Shown here: positions 1 to 4,740 of the stretch, one piece after another
Numbering within the stretch: the stretch's first letter is position 1
Layout: each line of letters opens with the position of its first letter
Assembly (NCBI GenBank): GCA_023392555.1
Contig: JAEVYW010000168.1
Location: 1 to 8,894 of the forward strand
From: Pseudomonadota bacterium
GTDB taxonomy: Bacteria; Pseudomonadota; Alphaproteobacteria; Sphingomonadales; Sphingomonadaceae
Length of the DNA: 8,894 nucleotides
Direction: 5' to 3'
The notes under the pieces: generated by a model
The model's database searches: none
What the model saw: the letters and a program-made list of their open reading frames with translations, nothing else
Told to the model about the DNA's origin: nothing
Position numbers and translations under genes: made by a program

Positions 1-785
1 ACCGCCTGCTGCAGCTTTCGGATGAAGAGCGGGCGCGGGGCGTCGTGGCCTTCTCGTCAGGCAATCACGCTCGTGGTGTGGCGATTGCAGCGAAGCGCCT
101 CGGCATTCGCGCGATCATCGTCATGCCGAGCGACGCTCCGACGGTGAAGGTCGAAGGCACCCGAGCCGAAGGCGCGGAAATAGTCTTCTACGACCGCTAT
201 CGCGAAAGCCGGGAAGCGATTGCCGCGAAACTTGCAGCAGAGGGTGGGGCGACCGTCGTTCCCAGCTTCGACGACCCGGCCATCGTTGCCGGGCAGGGAA
301 CGGCGGGACTCGAAATCCTGGAGCAGATGCCGGAGCCGCCGAAGCGGATCGTCATTCCGTGCGGAGGTGGTGGGTTGGCCTCAGGCGTCGCTCTGGCCTG
401 TCCGGACGCGGAGATCGTCGTCGTCGAGCCGGAAGGCTGGGACGACATGAAGCGCTCGCTCGAAGGCGACGAGATCGTGCCGGTGAGCGTCGATGCGCCG
501 CCAACGCTTTGCGATGCCCTGCAGACGCCGCGCGTGTCACCGATCACCTTCGACATCCTTCGCGAGCGAGGCGCGAAGGCATTCTCGGCCAGCGAGGATG
601 AGGTCAAAGCCGCCGTGCGCTGGGCATGGGACCGACATCAGCTTGTCGTGGAGCCGGGCGGTGCGGTCGCGCTGGCCGTGCTTCTGGCGGGCAAGATCGA
701 GCCGCAGGACGGCACGGTGGTCATTCTGTCAGGGGGAAATGTCGATCCAGCGCTGCACGCGCGTATAGTTAGCGGCGAAGCTTAG
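1..785 (+). CDS. Serine/threonine dehydratase-like PLP enzyme (5' truncated)
   Basis: Fold-type II pyridoxal-phosphate enzyme of the serine/threonine dehydratase and serine racemase family. It would act in the cytoplasm, deaminating serine or threonine to a 2-oxo acid and ammonia. The reading frame is open from base 3 and upstream residues RLLQLSDEERARG match the family, so the GTG at 45 is an internal valine codon, not a start. Visible motifs are SSGNHARG (cofactor-contacting Asn loop), CGGGGLASG (PLP phosphate loop), EPEGWDD (resembles the divalent-metal site of serine racemase-type members) and SGGNVD near the C-terminus (the Ser that contacts the pyridine nitrogen). The Schiff-base lysine (SFKxRGA motif) should lie in roughly 60 residues missing upstream. 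The protein ends soon after SGGNVD with no ACT domain, so it resembles short catabolic dehydratases rather than long, isoleucine-inhibited IlvA. Substrate (Ser, Thr, hydroxyaspartate or racemisation) cannot be fixed. Its TAG stop overlaps the stop of the convergent next gene. Confidence 0.88.
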   Translation, partial: RLLQLSDEERARGVVAFSSGNHARGVAIAAKRLGIRAIIVMPSDAPTVKVEGTRAEGAEIVFYDRYRESREAIAAKLAAEGGATVVPSFDDPAIVAGQGTAGLEILEQMPEPPKRIVIPCGGGGLASGVALACPDAEIVVVEPEGWDDMKRSLEGDEIVPVSVDAPPTLCDALQTPRVSPITFDILRERGAKAFSASEDEVKAAVRWAWDRHQLVVEPGGAVALAVLLAGKIEPQDGTVVILSGGNVDPALHARIVSGEA

Positions 786-1042
786 GCAGCAGCGATCTTA
801 TATTCGCCGGGCTCGACGTGGACCGGGCTGCTGCGCTCGACAGCGCGGGTCAGTTCCTCGAGTTCAGCCGCCAGGATCTGAAGCTCCGCGGCGAGAGCCT
901 TGGGATCGGTCTCGGCAATGCCCTTGGACGCGTCGAGCAGAGTATCGAGCATCATTGCGATGCACGGCAGGATCGTCTCTTCGATCCGGTCGAACGCCTC
1001 TTCGAGACGCGCCTGCTGTTCCTGTAACGGCATGAGGTCCAT
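782..1042 (-). CDS. Hypothetical 86-residue helical protein
   Basis: I do not recognise this family. The predicted 86-residue product is acidic and rich in Ala, Glu, Leu and Met. A long stretch from about residue 6 to 70 (EQQARLEEAFDRIEE..., then KALAAELQILAAELEELTRA) looks fully helical with heptad-like Leu/Ala spacing, so a coiled coil or helical bundle is likely. There is no signal peptide, membrane segment or cysteine motif. The ATG at 1040-1042 is used; a second ATG at 1031-1033 would remove three residues, and neither has a convincing Shine-Dalgarno. The gene converges on the dehydratase with a 4-base TTAG overlap (782-785) and diverges from the small membrane protein across 44 bases. 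Reading-frame length, a protein-like composition and the neat gene boundaries support it; no homologue is known to me. Confidence 0.6.
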   Translation of the reverse strand: MDLMPLQEQQARLEEAFDRIEETILPCIAMMLDTLLDASKGIAETDPKALAAELQILAAELEELTRAVERSSPVHVEPGEYKIAAA

Positions 1043-1086
1043 TCTGGCGGAAACTCGGTTAAGTTTTTCTGAAAGGAATATCGGAT

Positions 1087-1254
1087 TTGAGCGGATTATC
1101 GTCCACCGTGATGGCCATTGCCATGCTCGCGGCCTGTCTGCTGATCGTCGGGGGCATCAAGCTGGCGATGCGCAAGGCCGATCGCGGCCGCGGGATCCTG
1201 ATGATCCTCGCGGCGCTCGTCCTCGTCGGTAATGTGGTGATCTGGACGGTTTAG
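1087..1254 (+). CDS. Small two-helix membrane protein, TTG start
   Basis: A 55-residue protein starting with MSGLSSTVMAIAM and ending NVVIWTV. Two hydrophobic segments, about residues 8-27 and 37-54, flank a short basic loop (residues 28-36, MRKADRGRG). By the positive-inside rule this gives a hairpin in the inner membrane with both ends outside and the loop in the cytoplasm. The TTG at 1087 is chosen because AAGGA at 1073-1077 sits 9 bases upstream; the next ATG (1111) has no such site and would trim the first helix. The TAG stop at 1252-1254 overlaps the stop of the convergent hydrolase gene in a TTAG. Function is unknown. Similar tiny membrane proteins are common and poorly annotated in alphaproteobacteria. 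Hydrophobic pattern, ribosome site and tight packing make it credible, although it is short. Confidence 0.65.
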   Translation: MSGLSSTVMAIAMLAACLLIVGGIKLAMRKADRGRGILMILAALVLVGNVVIWTV

Positions 1255-1925
1255 CGCTTGCCCAGCTTCGGCGCGACTTTCGGATCCGTCGCAAGGCGCA
1301 TGTCGAGATAATCGTCGACCGACTTCATCAGCAGGTCGAGCTCGTTCGCGAAGAAGTGGTTCGCGCCCGGGATCGTGTCGTGATGAATGGTGATGTGCTT
1401 CTGCGTACGAAGCTTGTCGACCAGCTTCTGGACCGCGCTCGGCGTCACGACCTCGTCGGCCTCACCCTGGATGATGATGCCCGATGAGGGGCAGGGCGCG
1501 AGGAAGCTGAAGTCGTACATGTTCGCTGGCGGTGCGATCGAGATGAAGCCGCGGATCTCCGGGCGGCGCATCAGGAGCTGCATGCCGATCCAGGCGCCGA
1601 AGCTGACGCCTGCGACCCACGTGGTTTCCGCTTCGGGGTGGATCTGCTGGACCCAGTCGAGCGCGGAGGCGGCATCCGAAAGCTCGCCGATGCCGTTGTC
1701 GAACGTACCCTGGCTCTTGCCGACTCCGCGGAAATTGAACCGAAGGGTCGCGAAACCGCGCTTGACGAACGTTTGGTAGAGCAGTTGCACGATCTTATTG
1801 TTCATCGTTCCGCCGGCCTGCGGGTGCGAATGAAGGATCATCGCAACGGGTGCGCGGGGACGGGTGCCAGGGTGGAAACGGCCTTCGAGACGGCCCTCGG
1901 GCCCCGGAAAAATGACTTCTGGCAT
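1251..1925 (-). CDS. Alpha/beta hydrolase (COG2945-like)
   Basis: A 224-residue cytoplasmic alpha/beta hydrolase with the full serine-hydrolase layout. HSHPQAGGTMNNK (residues 32-44) is the oxyanion region typical of this subfamily. It is followed by the FNFRGVGKSQG strand-loop (63-73), the nucleophile elbow GVSFG with Ser108, an acid in GEADEVV (Asp157) and the catalytic His190 in GANHFF. It has no signal peptide and is the normal length for the compact single-domain family. The natural substrate is unknown; an esterase or thioesterase-like activity is possible. From general knowledge, related hydrolases sit beside suf/isc-type genes in many alphaproteobacteria. Here it diverges from a cysteine desulfurase operon across 116 bases, which supports a functional link but does not prove one. 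No Shine-Dalgarno precedes the ATG (upstream ACGCAACCC), though the N-terminus MPEVIFPGPEGRLEG is what the family has. Confidence 0.88.
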   Translation of the reverse strand: MPEVIFPGPEGRLEGRFHPGTRPRAPVAMILHSHPQAGGTMNNKIVQLLYQTFVKRGFATLRFNFRGVGKSQGTFDNGIGELSDAASALDWVQQIHPEAETTWVAGVSFGAWIGMQLLMRRPEIRGFISIAPPANMYDFSFLAPCPSSGIIIQGEADEVVTPSAVQKLVDKLRTQKHITIHHDTIPGANHFFANELDLLMKSVDDYLDMRLATDPKVAPKLGKR

Positions 1926-1956
1926 GGGTTGCGTGCAGCTCGCTTAAAATCGAAGA

Positions 1957-1982
1957 GCCGCGAGTGCAGGCTGCACCGCGGC
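1957..1982. promoter_or_regulatory. Candidate operator: 26-base dyad in divergent promoter region
   Basis: GCCGCG (1957-1962) and GTGCAG (1964-1969) pair with CTGCAC (1971-1976) and CGCGGC (1977-1982). All 12 positions match around a single central G, with one unpaired A at 1963. The dyad ends 9 bases before the TATATA box at 1992 and covers the expected -35 position of the rightward promoter. That placement suits a repressor or activator site, though it could instead be a hairpin in a longer transcript. A further GTGCAG lies at 1933-1938, 31 bases from the first. I do not recognise the sequence as a known Rrf2/IscR or Fur-type box. Confidence 0.4.
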
Positions 1983-1991
1983 GGCGGCTCC

Positions 1992-1997
1992 TATATA
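1992..1997 (+). promoter_or_regulatory. Candidate -10 box for the desulfurase-ferredoxin operon
   Basis: TATATA stands out as an AT island in GC-rich DNA, 44 bases before the ATG at 2042. A start of transcription near 2004 would give a leader of about 38 bases. No good -35 hexamer is seen 17 bases upstream (GGCTGC at 1969-1974), and this position lies inside the palindrome, so an activator-dependent or otherwise regulated promoter is plausible. Confidence 0.4.
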
Positions 1998-2041
1998 GGG
2001 AAGGCGCTTGCAGTAGCAATTGGCAGGAAACCGCGACTTCG

Positions 2042-3115
2042 ATGGCGAACGATCGTCTTTATCTCGACCACGCCGCAACCACACCGGTGATTGCGCCAGC
2101 GCGCGCGGCAATCGCCGATGCGCTGGCCGCCTGGGCCAACCCGAGCTCGCCGCATGCAGAGGGACGGGCGGCCCGGTCGCTGCTGGAAAAGGCGCGGGGC
2201 GACATCGCCGAGGCGCTTGGCTGGCGTCATGACGTCATTTTCACTTCGGGTGCGAGCGAGTCCGTCGAGATTGCAGCATTGCGGACGCGGATCGCGGGGC
2301 GTGCACATGGGGCGACGGAGCATCCGATCGTTCCGCACGCGATGGGCCCTGGTTCGAAGGCGATTCCGGTAAACGCGGATGGGCTGATCGACGAGGCAGC
2401 GCTCGATGCCATTCTCGCTGAGGGACCAGCGCTGATCGCCATCCAGCACGTGAACAATGAGACGGGCGTCATTCAGCCGCTCGGTCGGTTGGCCCCGCGC
2501 ATCCGTGAAGCTGGTTCGTTGCTGCTCGCGGACTGCGCCCAGGCGGCGGGCAAGCTGCCCCTGCCGGATGCGGATTTCATTGCGGCGTGCGGGCACAAGC
2601 TCGGCGGTCCGCCAGGTATCGGCGTCCTCCTTGTAAGAGACCTCTCGACGCTCAATCCGGTGGGAGGGCAGGAGAAGGGCTATAGGCGCGGAACGCAGGA
2701 CGTGCCCAATACTGCCGGCTTTGCTGCTGCCTTGACTACGAAGCATTACGATCTGGAGCGTCTACAGCAGCTTAGGACGCATCTCGATGAATCGATCGAA
2801 GCTTCGGGTGGCGTGATTATCGCGCGTAACGCGGACCGTATTCCGACGATCACGTCCTACGCGATCCCGGGCCTCGCGGGATCAAGCCAGCTGGTCCAAT
2901 TCGATCTCGCCGGCATCGCGGTCTCCGCGGGCAGCGCCTGCTCTTCCGGTAGCATGAAGGCCAGCCCGGTGATGGCGGCAATGGGCTCAGCAGACGATGT
3001 TGCGTCATGCTTCGTCCGCGTCAGTTTCGGGCCCGATACCGACGAGGCCGATGTCGATCGCTTCGTTGCGGAATGGCAGCGCATCCGCGACCGCGCTTCG
3101 TCGAGAGCCGCATGA
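2042..3115 (+). CDS. Cysteine desulfurase family protein, NifS-like (first paralogue)
   Basis: A 357-residue class V aminotransferase-fold PLP enzyme that would remove sulfur from cysteine as an enzyme-bound persulfide. Motifs in order: YLDHAATTP (7-15), TSGASES (68-74), TEHPIV with the PLP-stacking His95, HVNNETGVIQP (136-146), ADCAQ with Asp164, GHKLGGPPG with the Schiff-base Lys186, GGQEKGYRRGTQ (208-219), and the mobile loop SAGSACSSGS with catalytic Cys300. The long Cys loop puts it in group I (NifS/IscS) rather than SufS. Differences from IscS are TSGASESVE in place of the usual TSGATESxN, and a shorter chain. ATG 2042 fits the family N-terminus; AGGAA at 2025-2029 is a somewhat distant ribosome site. 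An in-frame extension upstream to 1964 has no family-like sequence and runs through the palindrome. The TGA stop overlaps the next start as ATGA. Persulfide acceptor unknown. Confidence 0.87.
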   Translation: MANDRLYLDHAATTPVIAPARAAIADALAAWANPSSPHAEGRAARSLLEKARGDIAEALGWRHDVIFTSGASESVEIAALRTRIAGRAHGATEHPIVPHAMGPGSKAIPVNADGLIDEAALDAILAEGPALIAIQHVNNETGVIQPLGRLAPRIREAGSLLLADCAQAAGKLPLPDADFIAACGHKLGGPPGIGVLLVRDLSTLNPVGGQEKGYRRGTQDVPNTAGFAAALTTKHYDLERLQQLRTHLDESIEASGGVIIARNADRIPTITSYAIPGLAGSSQLVQFDLAGIAVSAGSACSSGSMKASPVMAAMGSADDVASCFVRVSFGPDTDEADVDRFVAEWQRIRDRASSRAA

Positions 3116-4224
3116 TCTATCTCGACTATCAGGCGACGACGCCGGTTGCGCCCGAGGTGGCGGAGGCGATGGCGCCCTGGATCGCTGACAAGTTCGCCAA
3201 TCCCCATTCGCCGTCGCGCTGGGGCCGCGAGGCTGCAGCGGCAATCGAAGTCGCTCGAGGCCAGGTGGAGCGTGCCATTGGGCTTTCAGGCGGGCGCGTA
3301 GCCTTTACGGGCGGCGCAACCGAGGCGCTCAACTGGGCGCTGAAGGGTACGATCGAGGGATCGTCACGCAAACGCATCGTGACCATCGCGACGGAGCATG
3401 CGGCGGTCCTCGACACCTGCGAGTGGCTTGAGCGCAGAGGCTATGACGTCACGCGCCTACCGGTGGGCGCGGATGGGCTCGTGTCGCTGGACGAGGTGAA
3501 GGCCGCGCTGGATGAGGATGTGGCCATTGTCGCCGTGATGCTGGTGAACAACGAGATTGGCGTCATTCAGCCGGTTGTCGAGATTGCCAGCCTCTCGCAT
3601 GAAGTCGGTGCAGTCATGCTGTGCGATGCGGTTCAAGCGCTTGGGCGCATCGACATTCCCGATGGGCCCGATTTGGTCGCAGTATCCGCGCACAAGATTC
3701 ACGGCCCCAAGGGCATCGGCGCCTTGTGGATGCGCAAGGGTGCGGAGCCTGAGCCACTCGTCCATGGCGGCGGGCAGGAGATGGGCCTGCGGTCGGGGAC
3801 TTTGTCGCCGGCATTATGCGTCGGGTTCGGAGCTGCGGCAAAGCTGGCGTCCGAGCGTCGAGACGCAGACGCTGTTCATGTCGAACGTCTGTGGTCCGCC
3901 GCGACTGTGGAGCTGGGTTCGGATTGGTCGATCAACGGCAGCATTGACCAGCGCTATCACGGCAATTTCAATATCCGGCGGGAGGGCGTCGATGCCGCTC
4001 GGCTGATCTCCGACCTGCGCGACATGGCCTTTTCGCTGGGCAGCGCCTGCGCGAGTGGGTCGGGGCGCCCGAGCCACGTCCTTCGCGCGATCGGCCTCAG
4101 CGATCGTGAAGCGCGGTCGTCTATCCGCCTGGGCTTCGGGCGCTACACGACGGAAGAGGAACTGGTGTCCGCGATCCGCCGCATTGTTGCTACCGCGGGC
4201 GAGCAGCAGGGCCTTGCCGCATGA
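3112..4224 (+). CDS. Cysteine desulfurase, IscS/NifS-type (second paralogue)
   Basis: A 370-residue group I cysteine desulfurase, the expected sulfur donor for Fe-S cluster assembly and possibly other thio-cofactors. All key elements are present: YLDYQATTP (3-11), TGGATEALN (66-74), TEHAAVL with His96, LVNNEIGVIQP (144-154), CDAVQ with Asp172, SAHKIHGPKG with Schiff-base Lys195, GGGQEMGLRSGT (219-230) and SLGSACASGSGRPSHVL with catalytic Cys313. It is closer to classical IscS than the gene before it and clearly different in sequence, so this is an old duplication rather than a recent one. The ATG at 3112 is preferred: it overlaps the previous stop by four bases (ATGA) and the product begins at the family's usual position. 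The stop overlaps the ferredoxin start in the same way, which indicates translational coupling. No iscU or sufE-like scaffold is visible in the window. Confidence 0.9.
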   Translation: MIYLDYQATTPVAPEVAEAMAPWIADKFANPHSPSRWGREAAAAIEVARGQVERAIGLSGGRVAFTGGATEALNWALKGTIEGSSRKRIVTIATEHAAVLDTCEWLERRGYDVTRLPVGADGLVSLDEVKAALDEDVAIVAVMLVNNEIGVIQPVVEIASLSHEVGAVMLCDAVQALGRIDIPDGPDLVAVSAHKIHGPKGIGALWMRKGAEPEPLVHGGGQEMGLRSGTLSPALCVGFGAAAKLASERRDADAVHVERLWSAATVELGSDWSINGSIDQRYHGNFNIRREGVDAARLISDLRDMAFSLGSACASGSGRPSHVLRAIGLSDREARSSIRLGFGRYTTEEELVSAIRRIVATAGEQQGLAA

Positions 4225-4559
4225 TCAAGGTTCGTTTCCACAAGCCCGACGGCACGCTCGACCGCGAAGTCGAGGCCGAGCCGGGGCGTCGCCTGCTCGA
4301 CATCGCCTGGGCAGCGAAGCAGCCGCTGGAGGGCGCATGCGAAGGCGTGATGGCCTGTTCGACCTGTCACGTGATCGTCGACAAGGCTGATTTCGAGAAA
4401 TTGCCGCGCGCTAGCGATGAGGAGGAGGACCTTCTCGACTTGGCGGCGCATTCCACGCGGACCTCGCGGCTCGCGTGCCAGATCATCCTCGACGACAAAT
4501 GGGAAAGCCTGAGCGTGCGCATCCCGGCGAGCGCGAAGAACTGGCTGTCGGCTGAGTGA
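4221..4559 (+). CDS. [2Fe-2S] ferredoxin, adrenodoxin/Isc type
   Basis: A 112-residue soluble electron carrier. The four cluster ligands are Cys40, Cys46, Cys49 and Cys86 (EGACEGVMACSTCH, then RLACQI), giving the C-x5-C-x2-C-x36-C spacing of vertebrate-type ferredoxins such as adrenodoxin and Isc Fdx. The segment LPRASDEEEDLLDLA (61-75) corresponds to the acidic interaction helix that binds redox partners in this family. It is last in the operon and overlaps the second desulfurase by ATGA, which favours a role in supplying electrons for Fe-S cluster assembly, where Fdx reduces persulfide sulfur. A P450-partner ferredoxin has the same fold, but no P450 or ferredoxin reductase is nearby. The TGA stop ends one base before the 3' end of the oppositely oriented SRP RNA gene. 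Confidence 0.92.
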   Translation: MIKVRFHKPDGTLDREVEAEPGRRLLDIAWAAKQPLEGACEGVMACSTCHVIVDKADFEKLPRASDEEEDLLDLAAHSTRTSRLACQIILDDKWESLSVRIPASAKNWLSAE

Positions 4560-4560
4560 G

Positions 4561-4657
4561 GGGTGGGAGCCGGAACGACCCGAGGCGAAATCGTTGTGGC
4601 TGCTTCCTTCCGGACCTGACCAGGTTGGCGACAACCTCGTCCGCCCGACTCCCGCGG
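4561..4657 (-). ncRNA. ffs: Signal recognition particle RNA (bacterial 4.5S type)
   Basis: On the minus strand, bases 4620-4598 read GTCAGGTCCGGAAGG followed by AAGCAGCC. This is the universally conserved SRP domain IV hairpin, with GGAA tetraloop and asymmetric internal loop, that binds the Ffh M-domain. The ends close the molecule: GGGAGTCGG near the 5' end (about 4653) pairs with CCGGCTCCC near the 3' end (about 4561-4569). The size is about 93-97 bases, as expected for the short alphaproteobacterial form without an Alu domain. It works with Ffh and FtsY to target membrane proteins. Placement beside dnaX is common in bacteria. Exact ends are estimates: the 5' end was set from the closing stem and the upstream promoter (start near 4653). 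No clear terminator is seen beyond the 3' end, which lies next to the ferredoxin stop. Confidence 0.95.
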
Positions 4658-4659
4658 CG

Positions 4660-4688
4660 CATATGGGGGAGGGCGCTGGGCACCGCAA
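4660..4688 (-). promoter_or_regulatory. Predicted sigma-70-type promoter of ffs
   Basis: Read on the minus strand, TTGCGG (4688-4683) and CATATG (4665-4660) are separated by exactly 17 bases. The predicted start, about 7 bases beyond the -10 box near 4653, is the first G of the GGGAG that begins the closing stem of SRP RNA. The spacing and this agreement make it a good candidate, though CATATG is not a perfect -10. Confidence 0.55.
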
Positions 4689-4693
4689 GTCAT

Positions 4694-4723
4694 GTTCGGC
4701 GCGCTCGCAATGACGTTCGGCGC
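4694..4723. repeat. Direct repeat GTTCGGCGC x2, 21-base period
   Basis: GTTCGGCGC occurs at 4694-4702 and again at 4715-4723. The period of 21 bases equals two DNA helical turns. It lies between the ffs promoter and the dnaX start, where regulators of either gene could bind. Nine-base GC-rich repeats can arise by chance, so function is uncertain. Confidence 0.3.
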
Positions 4724-4740
4724 CGCTTACATCAGCCGTG

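Noticed and set aside
45..47. GTG as start of the dehydratase-like gene
   Set aside because: The frame is open upstream with family-like residues and the PLP lysine is still missing, so the gene is cut by the window edge.
1964..2041. N-terminal extension of the first desulfurase
   Set aside because: The extra residues are not family-like and overlap the palindrome and the TATATA box; ATG 2042 fits homologues.
1991..2746. 251-codon minus-strand open frame opposite the first desulfurase
   Set aside because: It is a shadow of a certain coding sequence with no recognisable domain and an Arg-rich composition.
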